Origin: Sphingobacteriales bacterium
Lineage (GTDB): Bacteria > Bacteroidota > Bacteroidia > Chitinophagales > UBA2359
DNA: 64,000 nucleotides
Direction: 5' to 3'
NCBI GenBank assembly: GCA_016711295.1
Contig: JADJTE010000001.1
Coordinates: 124,001-188,000 of the forward strand
Part shown: one piece after another, positions 48,257 to 57,987 of the stretch
Position numbering within the stretch: the stretch's first letter is position 1
Layout: each line of letters starts with the position of its first letter
Notes under the pieces: generated by a model
The model's database searches: none
What the model was told of the DNA's origin: nothing
Seen by the model: the letters and a program-made list of their open reading frames with translations, nothing else
Translations under genes and position numbers: made by a program

Positions 48257-48560
48257 GTTTAAAAATACTGCAAAATGTGCGAAATCTACACACAGAGCGC
48301 AATGCCTAAATAATTACCAATATACATTAAATACTTTTTATAAATTATCGTAAATTATTGATAATCAGCAAGTTATATTTTGTACCAATTCCCCCTCTTT
48401 GAGGGGGTTAGGGGGAGTTCTTGAACTAATACCTCAATTATCTAACGCTTGGGAATGGATACACGGCAGGCAAAATTAATACTCAAAATTAGAAAATCAA
48501 ACCACGAAGTATAACAATCATAATCAGGAGAAATCAAATAGCCGAGTACTAAAAAAAAGT

Positions 48561-48595
48561 GGCTGCACAGGCTCTATAAGAGTTGCCGTGCAGCC
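48561..48595 (-). terminator. Rho-independent terminator of the thioredoxin-fold gene
   Basis: Stem GGCTGCAC (48561-48568) / GTGCAGCC (48588-48595). On the minus strand a long T run follows. Confidence 0.75.
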
Positions 48596-48625
48596 TTTAT
48601 TTGTTGGTGGGTATAAGGGAAAAGG

Positions 48626-49508
48626 TTATTTCTCGACCGAAGTATTGAAGTAAGCCGCGTCAATGCGCAGCAACAAACTTTCGGCGGCATCTAATCGCGA
48701 TTTTTCGATAATTTTTCGTGTTTGGCGATATAGCTTTTCGTCGCTTCGGGTAGCGGCTTGTTGGACGTTGTTCATGGCTATGTTTTCTATGCGCTGGTCA
48801 ACAACTTGGGGCGAATATTTTTTGTCAAACAAAAATTTGTGCTTGCACAATACGCTAAGGGCATTGGTATAAGGATTATCGGCAAAATCATAGATAAATT
48901 GCAGGTCTTCCAAAGAAGTAATATTTCTATCGAGCTTTTTTTCGTTGGATATAATCATTGACGACTTGGGTGTCGGGCAATTGCTGTTTGCGCAATTCAT
49001 AGGCATAATCATACAAAAAAGCGGGTACGCGGTAGCCTTTTTGGTAATAATGCTCCATCATTCCTATGTTAAGCAGATAACGACTAAGGGCGGTTTGCCC
49101 CAAAGTGAGCATTTCATTCTTGCCGCACAGCCCTATTTTTCGGTACATTATTGTGCCGTCGGTATCCAAAAACAACAATTCGGAGGCACTACCTACGTGG
49201 TATTGCTGCCTGAATAGCTTGCCCAAATCGGAATTATAATCGACGCGGTAATTAATAAAATTGGCATTGTAATACGTACTCACTTCGGTGTCGTTAAACA
49301 ATAGGTCGTAGGACTGAGTCGTTTCGTTGTCAGTGGCGTATACTTCGACAAAGATGGGTTTGTCTTGGTGTAGCGCGATTCGCTGCACTTCTTGCCAACT
49401 GCACGTATAAAATTGAGTGCTGGGTTTGGCAATAGATAATTGTGCCAATAGGCATAAGCAAGCACACCAAACTATTTGGCGGGCAAACAGTAAGTAAAAT
49501 GGGGGCAT
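48626..49508 (-). CDS. Secreted thioredoxin-fold protein without CxxC, broken frame
   Basis: A signal peptide (ending LSIAK) is followed by a thioredoxin-like domain: KPIFVEVYATDNETTQSYDLLFNDTEVSTYYNANF aligns with thioredoxin-7 type folds, but TDNETTQ stands where WCGPC is expected, so the redox cysteines are absent. ELLFLDTDGTIMYRKIG carries the usual beta-strand after the cis-Pro position. A helical C-terminal half follows. The two frames join in the A run 48936-48942 (one base excess), giving YIQRKKLDRNITSLEDL. Repaired length is about 290 residues. It may bind rather than reduce a partner. Confidence 0.75.
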
Positions 49509-49703
49509 ATTCGGGTTGTATATAAGGGGGGTTAGGTTCTATAAGCTACAAATATACGGCTGAATTATCGCTTTTGTGTCATTTTTTGTATTTTTTCGCT
49601 TCAAAACGTAACAATATTTTTAAAGTTAAATTGTTATTTTGGACGACATCGAAAAAATAACGCTAAAAAAAGGCTTTGCAGGTGTTTTATAGCAAAAAAT
49701 TGG

Positions 49704-49711
49704 TACTTTTG
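49704..49711 (+). promoter_or_regulatory. -7 box TACTTTTG for the GH57 gene
   Basis: Fits TAnnTTTG, 40 bp upstream of the ATG at 49752. A TTTG at 49675-49678 is 25 bp upstream, a slightly long spacer. Confidence 0.4.
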
Positions 49712-49751
49712 CAATTTGTAGGCAAATGTTTGCTTTCTTATCTTACTGCGT

Positions 49752-51128
49752 ATGCGTTATATCTGCTTTTACTTCCAAGTACATCAACCCTACCGCCTGA
49801 AAAACTATCATTTTTTCAATATCGGCGAAGATCCTTATTATTTCGACGATTATGCCAACCGCAGCATCATGCGCAAGGTAGCCGAAAAATGCTATCTGCC
49901 CGCCAACCAGCTTTTTTTGGAGTTGATAGAGCAGTACGGCGGTCGCTTCAAAATTAGCTACTCGCTGTCGGGCACTTTTATCGACCAAATGGAAGCCTAT
50001 GCACCCGACGTGCTGAAATCATTTCAGGCATTGGCACAAACGGGCTGCGTCGAGTTTTTGTCCGAAACCTACTCACATAGCTTGGCAGCACTAAAAAGCA
50101 AGGACGAATTTAAGGCTCAAGTAGCAGCACACCGCGAAAAAATTGTCCAATACTTTGGGCAAAAACCCGTCGTGTTTCGCAATACCGAGCTGATTTATTC
50201 CGATGAAATAGGCAAAATGGTCGCCGATATGGGCTATAAAGCCATGATAACCGAAGGCGCAAAACATATCTTGGGCTGGAAAAGTCCCAACTTTCTGTAT
50301 TGCAACGCCATTAACCCTAAACTAAAATTGCTGCTCAAAAATTTTAGCCTCAGCGACGATATAGCTTTCCGATTTTCTAATCGCGGCTGGTCGGAATGGC
50401 CACTGACGACCGAAAAATACGTCGATTGGCTCAACGGCGTAAAAGAGAAAGAAGAAATCGTCAATCTATTTATGGACTACGAAACCTTCGGCGAACACCA
50501 ATGGGCAGAAACAGGCATATTCGAATTCTTGCGCCATCTACCTGCCCGCGTGTTCGACAACTCCGACTTCGAATTTTGTATGCCCCGCGAAGCCGCCGAC
50601 AAACTACAACCCACCGCCTTGCTCCACTGCCCGCACCCCATCTCATGGGCAGACGAAGAACGCGACCTCACTGCCTGGCTCGGCAACGACCTGCAAGACG
50701 ATGCCTTTAATAATCTGTACGAATTAGAACCCCTTATTAAACAAATAACCGACACCGATATACTGCGCGATTGGAAATACCTACAAACCAGCGACCACTT
50801 CTATTATATGTGTACTAAGTTTTTTTCAGACGGCGACGTACACAAATATTTTAACCACTACAATACACCATACGAGGCATTTATGAACTATATGAACGTA
50901 TTGACCGACTTTACCTTACGCGTCAAACAAAAAGCCACTACTGCCACAGACACCGCCACCGAGCTACCTGCCACACTTATCCCTACTACACCCGACCATA
51001 TAGCAGATACCGTAGCCAAAGCCAAACGAAGCACTAACACCCGCAAACCCAAAAAAAGAGAACAAAATAGCCGAATAAAAATAAGCCCAAGCAAAATGCT
51101 AAAAACTGCCTTGCTACACATCAACTAA
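49752..51128 (+). CDS. GH57 glycoside hydrolase (alpha-amylase type), 3' end altered by IS insertion
   Basis: A cytoplasmic GH57 enzyme acting on alpha-glucans such as glycogen. Conserved regions: FYFQVHQPYRL, LSGTFIDQMEAY, ETYSHSL, the nucleophile Glu in FRNTELIYSD near residue 145 and the acid Asp region MDYETFGEHQ near 240. There is no signal peptide. The last ~50 residues are a Lys/Arg-rich tail. The stop TAA (51126-51128) is made from the target TA and the first base of the IS630 element; without the IS the frame would continue 12 codons (YVWSHLILAHQI) to a TAG after 52233. The core is complete, so the enzyme is probably still active. Confidence 0.92.
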   Translation: MRYICFYFQVHQPYRLKNYHFFNIGEDPYYFDDYANRSIMRKVAEKCYLPANQLFLELIEQYGGRFKISYSLSGTFIDQMEAYAPDVLKSFQALAQTGCVEFLSETYSHSLAALKSKDEFKAQVAAHREKIVQYFGQKPVVFRNTELIYSDEIGKMVADMGYKAMITEGAKHILGWKSPNFLYCNAINPKLKLLLKNFSLSDDIAFRFSNRGWSEWPLTTEKYVDWLNGVKEKEEIVNLFMDYETFGEHQWAETGIFEFLRHLPARVFDNSDFEFCMPREAADKLQPTALLHCPHPISWADEERDLTAWLGNDLQDDAFNNLYELEPLIKQITDTDILRDWKYLQTSDHFYYMCTKFFSDGDVHKYFNHYNTPYEAFMNYMNVLTDFTLRVKQKATTATDTATELPATLIPTTPDHIADTVAKAKRSTNTRKPKKREQNSRIKISPSKMLKTALLHIN

Positions 51129-52233
51129 GTAGTATTACGTAAATAAACGACGCTAATAAGGTTCAAATTTTATAGTATATTTAGTTGTCGTATTTGATAA
51201 AATGTCATCCAACTTACTTGTCACATTATCCCACGAAGCAAAATCTTCCGGCACCATCCATTCGTATTTAATTTTTCGCCAAAGCGTTTCAATCCTGTTT
51301 AGATGTGGGCTGTAAGTAGGTAGATAAAAAATTTCGATACCTTGTTCTTTCCACTCGGCAATTTTGCGCTTAAATAGTGCCGAGCTATGTACCCTCGCAT
51401 TATCCAGTATGATCACTGTCCTAGGAAAAAGATTGGGGTTTTGGGCGAAGTCATCTATCGACTTGACGATGAAATCTGATTTGATGCTATCTTTTGTTTT
51501 ATAACTAAATAACTCATTGTCATTACTCATAATACCAAAAACATTCCAGCGTCGCCCTTGTGTTGTTGCTATACTGAAAGGCTCGCCTTTTGGCTGCCAC
51601 CCATAAGGTATGCAAGGAGTTTCGCTGAAACTTGCCTCGTCAGCATAGTATATTTTGAGGTAATTTTTTCGCTCTAATGCAATCAATTGCATCATTTCTT
51701 GTACTTTTTGTTCATAAACAGTAGGATCAGGGGCGTTTTTTAACCTTTTTCGGATACGCCGATAAGTATAGCCCAAAGTTTTTAAAAACTTTATAAGCAT
51801 GGCTCGACTCACCGGACAACCAACAAAATCGCTAATAGCTGATAGACTACTCGACAATTTTATGGGGTTTTCTTCTACTTTTTTTTTACCGCTTCTACTA
51901 CCGCCAAGTCATCAGGGCGTAGTTTGGGCTTCGCCCCACGACCTTTTTGAATCTCCAAACCTTTTAAGCCCTCCGATTCCCATCTATTGAACCAAGCTCG
52001 AATACTAGCTGGTTGCTTGTGCAATAGATTAGATATTTCGTATATCGAACGACCTTCATGGCTTAATAATATAGCATGGCAACGCTCACGATAATGGTGT
52101 TTGTCGCCTTTTTTATAAGCCAAAGATAGAGCTGAATGCTCCTCTTCCGTGAGCTTTATATAACGTCTTTGTTTCATGCCGAAAAAATACAAATATCCTC
52201 CGAAAATAAGGCATTTATTTACTGATTACTACT
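51128..52233 (-). mobile_element. IS630-family insertion sequence, complete (~1106 bp)
   Basis: Terminal inverted repeats AGTAGTATTACGTAAATAAA at 51128-51147 and, on the other strand, AGTAGTAATCAGTAAATAAA ending at 52233, about 19 of 23 bases alike. TA flanks both sides (51126-51127 and 52234-52235), the TA target duplication expected of IS630/Tc1-type elements. The transposase fills the element. Confidence 0.88.
51153..52192 (-). CDS. IS630-family transposase, two frames joined across an A9 run
   Basis: The upstream frame (51875-52192) encodes the DNA-binding helix-turn-helix part (EISNLLHKQPASIRAWFNRW). The downstream frame (to 51153) encodes the DDE domain: YYADEASF, IILDNARVH and HLNRIETLWRKIK, the three catalytic acids. 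The joint is a run of nine A on the coding strand at 51879-51887, just after the VEAVKKK stop; slippage there would fuse the parts into one ~345-residue transposase. It could be a programmed slip (seen in several IS families) or a sequence error like those in nearby genes. Confidence 0.88.
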
Positions 52234-52282
52234 TATGTTTGGTCTCACCTAATTTTGGCACACCAAATTTAGCACCAACAAC

Positions 52283-53686
52283 ATGACCTATTTATACAAT
52301 CGTTTTATATCAATATCTTTTTTTACCACCCTGCTCCTAACAACCTATTGGGTGCTATTTCCGCTATCGAGCGCGGCGCAGTCTTATAAGTCGTTATTGT
52401 GGCAAATAGAAGGCAAGGGCATGAAAACCCCATCTTACTTATATGGTACGATGCACTCAAAAGACCTACGCGTACACGACCTAAGCGACTCGGTATACGT
52501 AGCTATTGAGCGTTGCCCCGCTATGGCACTCGAAATAGTAACCCAAGCCCAAGACCAAGCCACATTGATGGCTAAAATGTTTATGCGCGATACGACGCTA
52601 CAACAACTCTATTCGCCCGAAGATTATGCAAAAGTGAACGCGGCTATTCAAAAAAAAATGGGGCTAATGGCTTTGATGTTTAAGACCGACAAAATGAAAC
52701 CCATATTTTTAGTGACAATGCTCGGCGAATTAGCCATACCCGACTCCACTGCACCGCAACAAGCCGCCGTACCACTCGATTCGTTCTTGCAGCACTGGGG
52801 CGAAGAAAACACAAAAAGATTAATCGGTATAGAAAGCGTCAATGAACAAATGTCTGCCTTAGACCGCATATCGCTGCGCGACCAAGCCGCTATGCTATTC
52901 GAATATCTCAGCGACGAAGAACACAGCGATTCGCTCGAAACCACTATGATGCGCTATTACCTACACCAAGATTTAGACTCGCTATGGATATTTTACGAAA
53001 GGCAAAAAGGGCTGGGCTATACCGAATTTGACCGCTCCCTCATACAGCAGCGCAACGACGCGATGGCGCAACGCATCGATAGCTTATTGCAACACCAAGC
53101 TACCTTTGTAGCAGTAGGCGCGCTACACCTACCATCACCCAAAGGACTAATCGCACAATTGCGCGGGCGCGGCTATATCATCAAGCCCGTCTATAATCGC
53201 AAACAAGTATGGTACGGAGTAAATTCGGCAGCATTGGGCTTGACACTCAAGTTTCCCGCACAGCCCAGTGCCGACCTACTCGATATGCCCGAATACCCGC
53301 TACCCACAACAGGAAAAACCGATACCGCCGCGCTCGCTATTATGTATAGTAGCGAAGATACCATGCAAGGCTTGTATTACAGTGCCGTGTGTATCCCCGT
53401 AGCCGATACTACAATGAGCGACGACGACTTTTATATCGCACTCAGCGAAAGATTATTGCTCAAAGACAATGCCGTCATGGTCAGCCAAGATACCATTACC
53501 GAAAATGGACTAAAAATTTTGGAGGGCGAATTAGATTTGGGTTATGACATGGAAGGAATGAGTATGCGTTTCAGGCTACTGCGCCACCGCAACCGCGTAT
53601 ATATGCTCAGTGTGGTGGGCTTGCTCGAAGATATCTATGCCCCACAAACCGATATTTTTTTCCGCTCGTTCAAAGCTACCCCCTGA
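52283..53686 (+). CDS. TraB/GumN-family protein
   Basis: A 467-residue protein with an N-terminal signal or anchor segment (residues ~10-32, ending SAAQ) and a TraB/GumN domain: SLLWQIEGKGMKTPSYLYGTMHSKD (first conserved GxxH), AMALEIV, and TFVAVGALHLPSPKGLIAQLRGRGY (second GxxHL). Eukaryotic relatives (Tiki) are metalloproteases acting on Wnt; bacterial members are uncharacterised. After about residue 320 there is an extra C-terminal domain not recognised. It lies directly downstream of the IS630 element, so its native promoter may have been displaced by the insertion. Confidence 0.85.
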   Translation: MTYLYNRFISISFFTTLLLTTYWVLFPLSSAAQSYKSLLWQIEGKGMKTPSYLYGTMHSKDLRVHDLSDSVYVAIERCPAMALEIVTQAQDQATLMAKMFMRDTTLQQLYSPEDYAKVNAAIQKKMGLMALMFKTDKMKPIFLVTMLGELAIPDSTAPQQAAVPLDSFLQHWGEENTKRLIGIESVNEQMSALDRISLRDQAAMLFEYLSDEEHSDSLETTMMRYYLHQDLDSLWIFYERQKGLGYTEFDRSLIQQRNDAMAQRIDSLLQHQATFVAVGALHLPSPKGLIAQLRGRGYIIKPVYNRKQVWYGVNSAALGLTLKFPAQPSADLLDMPEYPLPTTGKTDTAALAIMYSSEDTMQGLYYSAVCIPVADTTMSDDDFYIALSERLLLKDNAVMVSQDTITENGLKILEGELDLGYDMEGMSMRFRLLRHRNRVYMLSVVGLLEDIYAPQTDIFFRSFKATP

Positions 53687-53775
53687 CGCTACCTCCCAAA
53701 CCTCGTTCGGAGAACACCGCAACGATATTCAAATTTTATTGGCATAATCACATCTAACGCACCACCCTCCGTTAC

Positions 53776-54132
53776 CTATTCGGCAGGTGGTGGCGGATTT
53801 AGCTTTGGATTATCGTGGTGGCGTTGTGAGTCGCGACGGGTCTTTTTGTCCAAATTGCGCTGCAAGGCTTCGCCGAGGTCTATACCCGTTTGGTTAGCTA
53901 TACAAATGAGGACAAATAATACGTCGGCAAGTTCGTCGCCCAAATCACGGCTCTGCTCGGTAGCCTTGAACGATTGTTCGCCATACTGCCGCGCCATGAT
54001 GCGGGCTACCTCACCTACCTCCTCTACCAAAATAGCCATATTAGTCAGTTCGTTAAAATAGCGCACGCCATAAGTTTTAATCCAGTCGTCGACTATTTTT
54101 TGGGCTTGATGGATAGATATTTCAGCAGACAT
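53776..54132 (-). CDS. MazG-like nucleotide pyrophosphohydrolase
   Basis: A 118-residue all-alpha NTP pyrophosphohydrolase. The metal-binding signature is ILVEEVGEVARI followed by DLGDELADVLFVLICIA (EExxE...ExxD). This small single-domain version is common in Bacteroidota; it hydrolyses NTPs or dNTPs to monophosphates, likely for pool sanitation. Tail is Pro-rich (NPPPPAE). Confidence 0.9.
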   Translation of the reverse strand: MSAEISIHQAQKIVDDWIKTYGVRYFNELTNMAILVEEVGEVARIMARQYGEQSFKATEQSRDLGDELADVLFVLICIANQTGIDLGEALQRNLDKKTRRDSQRHHDNPKLNPPPPAE

Positions 54133-54185
54133 GTTTATCGTTTAAATAAATATATAATATTTGGTAGGAATAAAAAGCACCATCG

Positions 54186-56441
54186 TTAAGCAATGAAAGA
54201 AACGCGCCGCGGCCGTAGCGAATTGAGTATGACCACAATACTTGACAAAGACATAGCCGCCGCCGCCGCCATAGGTTGCACAATGCCTACCGCTGCAAAA
54301 GGTATCATCAGAGCGTTGTAGGCAAAAGCCCAAAATAGGTTTTGGCGTATAGTACGCATCGTTTGCTGGGCTAATCGGGTCGCAAATGGCACTAAGCCTA
54401 AATTGGGGCGTAGCAATACGACCTGCGCAATTTGCACGGCTACTTGCGTAGCGTCGGCAGGCGATATACCTACACTTGCTTGCGCCAAGGCGGGCGCGTC
54501 GTTGATGCCGTCGCCGACCATTGCCGTAGGGCTTTGCTCCGACCACCTGCGTAGGTGTTCTAATTTCTGCCAAGGCAACTGCTCGGCAAATACGCGGCTA
54601 ATGCCTACCGCCGCCGCTGTTTGTTGGCATACGGATTCGCGGTCGCCGCTCAATAAATAGCAGTTGATGCCTTGTCCTTCGAGTTGGGCTATGGCAGATG
54701 GGGCTTCGGGTTGCAGCGAATCTTGCAGCACAAATGTCGCTGCCCATTGCCCATCGACCACTAAATATAAGGTACTCAATCCTTGTTCGGCAGCGGCGGC
54801 TTGCTCGGCGGGTAGGGCGCGTTGAAGCCAATGGTAAGACCCCATTTGATAGCGGTGGCTACCGTCAGCAGACTGCCCACTCATGCCTAAGCCCCGTTCT
54901 TCGACTACGTTTTGAAGCGGCAATATCGCTTGGTTTGCCAGTTCGCGCCGTAACGACTGCGCAATAGGATGCGATGCGTATTGCGCTAAACTATGAGCTA
55001 TATCTAAGACGACGGGTATATCATCGGGCAATTGAGGCGATAATGCAGTGCGAGCTATTGCAAAACGTCCCGTTGTGAGTGTGCCCGTTTTATCGAATAC
55101 CATTTGTCGAATTTGCGCCAAGCGTTCTAATGTTTCTGCGCCTTTAATCAATACACCGTTGCGGGCAGCCACGCCCGTAGCCACCACCAAAGCCGTAGGG
55201 GTAGCCAAGCCCATAGCACAAGGGCAAGCCACTACCAATACCGCCACAGCATTGACCAAGGCTTGGGTCCAAGGCAAATCTGCCACCCAATAGCCCAATA
55301 GAGCCGTGAGCAAGGCAATGAGTAAAATGACAGGTACAAATACGGCACTCACGCGGTCGGCTAAACGCTGTATGGGAGGTTTGCCGCCTTGTGCCGCCTT
55401 GACATGTTTGATGATATGCGCCAATACGCTTTGTTCGCCGATAGCCGTCACGCGAAGCCGCGCCGTTCCTTCGCGCCATATTGTGCCGCCCGTAGCGGTA
55501 TCGCCTATCGTTTTGATGATAGGCATACTTTCGCCACTCATCATGCTCTCATCGGCAATGCCCCCGCCCGATATGATTATTCCGTCGGCAGGCACGCGGT
55601 CGCCACTATTGAGCAAAACGCAGTCGTCGAGTTGTAGTTGTAGGGCATTGACGGTTTCTATACGCTCACCGCCGTCGCTTGTTGTAATAACGCGCCGTGC
55701 TGCTGTTTGCTGCCACGCTGCCAGTTCCGAAAGAGCCGAGGTGGTTTGTCCGATGGCTTTTTGCTCCAAATAATTGCCCAATAATACGAGGGTAATAATA
55801 ACCGATGCCGTTTCAAAATACAAGTGCGTGACATGCCCTGCTATATGAGTTGTTGTTTGCCCTGCCAAATAAAGGCTATATCCAAAAGCCGCCGTCGCGC
55901 CCAATAGTATCAATACGTACATATTAGGCACTCCCGCCCGCAAAGACCCCCAAGCACTTTTGCCAAATCGCAGCATACCCAATATCCATACGGGCAAAGC
56001 CAAGGCAAATTGTAGTGCTGGCGAGTGTAAGGGCGCGTAGGGCAGCCACATTGCTGCTACTAAGGGCAGGGTCAATAAGGCAGCCGCCAAGAGCATCCAA
56101 GCTCGTGCGCCGCCCGCCCAAATACGCGACCAAGTAGGGTTGTCGTTGGGTGCACCGCTTGACATATTATCGGTAGCGGCAGGCATAGGCGGAGGCAATA
56201 CCGCATAGCCAAGTCGTTCTATACCTTTTTGGGCAGTTTCGCGCCAATGCTGAGGCGTAGTATCGCTATCCGTGTCGGAATTGGGCGGTATAAAACTGAC
56301 CTCGCCCGTAGTGAAACTCACTTGTATATCAGTCATACCTTGCTTGCGCAGCAAACGCTCAATAGCCAAGGCGCAATTAGTACAAGTCATGCCCGTTACT
56401 TGCAGGGCAATGGAGTGGATATCGTCGGTAGGCATAATCAA
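54186..56441 (-). CDS. copA: Copper-translocating P1B-type ATPase
   Basis: A 751-residue inner-membrane heavy-metal pump. One N-terminal metal-binding domain with GMTCTNC (residues ~17-23), eight membrane segments, transmembrane CPC (ACPCAMG) near 405, phosphorylation motif DKTGTLT near 449, SHPIA, and GDGINDAPAL near 641. TM segments 7-8 carry YN and MSLSS, matching Cu(I)-exporting P1B-1 ATPases. It is a single gene; no CopZ or copper repressor is adjacent. A second reading frame through its 5' part is only a shadow. Confidence 0.94.
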   Translation of the reverse strand: MIMPTDDIHSIALQVTGMTCTNCALAIERLLRKQGMTDIQVSFTTGEVSFIPPNSDTDSDTTPQHWRETAQKGIERLGYAVLPPPMPAATDNMSSGAPNDNPTWSRIWAGGARAWMLLAAALLTLPLVAAMWLPYAPLHSPALQFALALPVWILGMLRFGKSAWGSLRAGVPNMYVLILLGATAAFGYSLYLAGQTTTHIAGHVTHLYFETASVIITLVLLGNYLEQKAIGQTTSALSELAAWQQTAARRVITTSDGGERIETVNALQLQLDDCVLLNSGDRVPADGIIISGGGIADESMMSGESMPIIKTIGDTATGGTIWREGTARLRVTAIGEQSVLAHIIKHVKAAQGGKPPIQRLADRVSAVFVPVILLIALLTALLGYWVADLPWTQALVNAVAVLVVACPCAMGLATPTALVVATGVAARNGVLIKGAETLERLAQIRQMVFDKTGTLTTGRFAIARTALSPQLPDDIPVVLDIAHSLAQYASHPIAQSLRRELANQAILPLQNVVEERGLGMSGQSADGSHRYQMGSYHWLQRALPAEQAAAAEQGLSTLYLVVDGQWAATFVLQDSLQPEAPSAIAQLEGQGINCYLLSGDRESVCQQTAAAVGISRVFAEQLPWQKLEHLRRWSEQSPTAMVGDGINDAPALAQASVGISPADATQVAVQIAQVVLLRPNLGLVPFATRLAQQTMRTIRQNLFWAFAYNALMIPFAAVGIVQPMAAAAAMSLSSIVVILNSLRPRRVSFIA

Positions 56442-56498
56442 AAGTCCAGATGTTTTACCTTAGAACAAACAACAAGGACTATTTGTTGTTTCGAGAGC

Positions 56499-57755
56499 TT
56501 ATAAGGCAGGCAAAATAGTAGTGCTTACATTGCCAAAACCCACGCGGATACCTTCTTTTTCGGCGTAGCCGTGCATCGTCACCGTATCTCCGTCGAGGAT
56601 AAACGTGCGGGTGCTGCCGTCGGGCATGGGTAGGGCTTGGGTGCCGCGCCACGCCAATTCGAGCATAGAGCCGTAGCCCGTGGGGTCGGGTGCGCTGATA
56701 GTACCCGATGCCATTAGGTCGCCGATATTGATATTACAACCATTAGATGTATGATGCGCCAATTGCTGCGCTAATGTCCAATACATATAGCGCGTATTAG
56801 AACGCGATACTATCGCCGTCTGACCTTCGGGCGTAGTTATTTGTACGCTTAGGTGTATGTCGTAGTTATGCGCATCATTATCTTGTAGGTAGGGCAACGG
56901 GGCTGGGTCTTGGGCGGGGGCGGCTATTCGAAACGGTTCGAGGGCATCGAGCGTCACAATCCAAGGCGATACAGATGAGCCAAAATTTTTACCTAAAAAA
57001 GGTCCCAAGGGTTGGTATTCCCATTTCTGAATATCACGTGCCGACCAATCGTTGAACAATAATAAACCGAATATATGTTCTTGTGCTTGGTCGGTATCTA
57101 TGGTTTGCCCTAATTGCGTGCTTTTGCCGATAACCATTGCCGTTTCTAACTCAAAATCGAGCTGGCGCGTAATGCCAAAAATGGGTGGGGCATTATCGTC
57201 GGGACGGGTTTGCCCTTTGGGGCGGTGTAGCGGTATACCCGAAACGACAATAGACGAAGCGCGTCCGTGATAAGCAATGGGTATATGTTTCCAATTGGGC
57301 ATCAAAGCATTATCTTTGCCCCGAAACATGATACCTACGTTAGTGGCGTGTTCGATGCTCGAATAAAAGTCGGTATAATCGCCTATTTGTAGCGGTAATA
57401 GCAACTGCACAGCCTTTTGTGGATAGGCATAGGCGGGTGTATCGGGTTGGCGCGTGGCAATACCGCCATCAGAAAACAGCGCGATGAGGTGTCGGCGCAG
57501 GGCTTGCCAGACAGTTTTGCCCAAGCCGATAAAATCGTTGAGGGTGGGTTGTGCAAGGGCAGTGGCGAGGGCACCTTGGTCGATAGAGCTACTCTCGAGT
57601 GGGTGGGCATCGAGTAGCTGAGCGAGGTCGATGACATAATCGCCCAAGGCAGTACAAGGGCGGGGAGATGGACGGTCGGCAGTTCGGCAGATACCAAACG
57701 GAAAATTGTGGATAGAAAAATCGCTGTCGGGTGCAACGGATAGCCAAGCAGACAT
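56499..57755 (-). CDS. fahA: Fumarylacetoacetase
   Basis: Final step of tyrosine (phenylalanine/homogentisate) breakdown: fumarylacetoacetate to fumarate and acetoacetate. 418 residues from the Met at 57755, the family's usual length, with an N-terminal SH3-like domain then the FAH fold: DFYSSIEHATNVG, IAYHGRASS, LDFELETAMVIGK, FNDWSARDIQKWEYQPLGPFLGKNF, metal ligands in the E/D positions of these. The longer open frame from 57875 is rejected because a consensus promoter (57784-57815) lies inside it. Other homogentisate genes are not in the window. Confidence 0.95.
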   Translation of the reverse strand: MSAWLSVAPDSDFSIHNFPFGICRTADRPSPRPCTALGDYVIDLAQLLDAHPLESSSIDQGALATALAQPTLNDFIGLGKTVWQALRRHLIALFSDGGIATRQPDTPAYAYPQKAVQLLLPLQIGDYTDFYSSIEHATNVGIMFRGKDNALMPNWKHIPIAYHGRASSIVVSGIPLHRPKGQTRPDDNAPPIFGITRQLDFELETAMVIGKSTQLGQTIDTDQAQEHIFGLLLFNDWSARDIQKWEYQPLGPFLGKNFGSSVSPWIVTLDALEPFRIAAPAQDPAPLPYLQDNDAHNYDIHLSVQITTPEGQTAIVSRSNTRYMYWTLAQQLAHHTSNGCNINIGDLMASGTISAPDPTGYGSMLELAWRGTQALPMPDGSTRTFILDGDTVTMHGYAEKEGIRVGFGNVSTTILPAL

Positions 57756-57783
57756 AAGCAATAGCGGTATGGGATAATTGCCG

Positions 57784-57815
57784 CAAAGGTACGCCATAAT
57801 AGCCGTATAGCCAAA
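57784..57815 (-). promoter_or_regulatory. Promoter TTTG-N20-TACCTTTG for fumarylacetoacetase
   Basis: On the minus strand TTTG (57812-57815) is 20 bp from TACCTTTG (57784-57791), a consensus Bacteroidota promoter 29 bp upstream of the start at 57755. Confidence 0.75.
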
Positions 57816-57987
57816 CTTCCGAACAAAAGTAGGTTTGCCTTGTTGTAATATCAATGCCGCTCGCATCGTTTCCAATTTTTTTATGCCTTATCATGCCTTC
57901 CTTGCCCTACGTACTCCTCTCGGCTACGGCTGCTTAGGGTGGCTATTGGTATGGACAATTTGCCAAGCACAATCTCCTACAATCATC

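Larger units (their letters stand above)
48044..48625. other. Intergenic region with MITE copy and hairpins
   Basis: About 580 bp without a gene between convergent genes. It holds the MITE copy 48128-48256, a CCCCCTC-TTT-GAGGGGG hairpin at 48388-48404 followed by TTAGGGGGAG, and the terminator 48561-48595. No coding sequence was recognised. Confidence 0.6.

Noticed and set aside
48388..48414. Riboswitch or small RNA at the G/C-rich hairpin
   Set aside because: The CCCCCTC-GAGGGGG motif with trailing TTAGGGGGAG is a common short dispersed sequence in Bacteroidota; no downstream gene in a suitable position.
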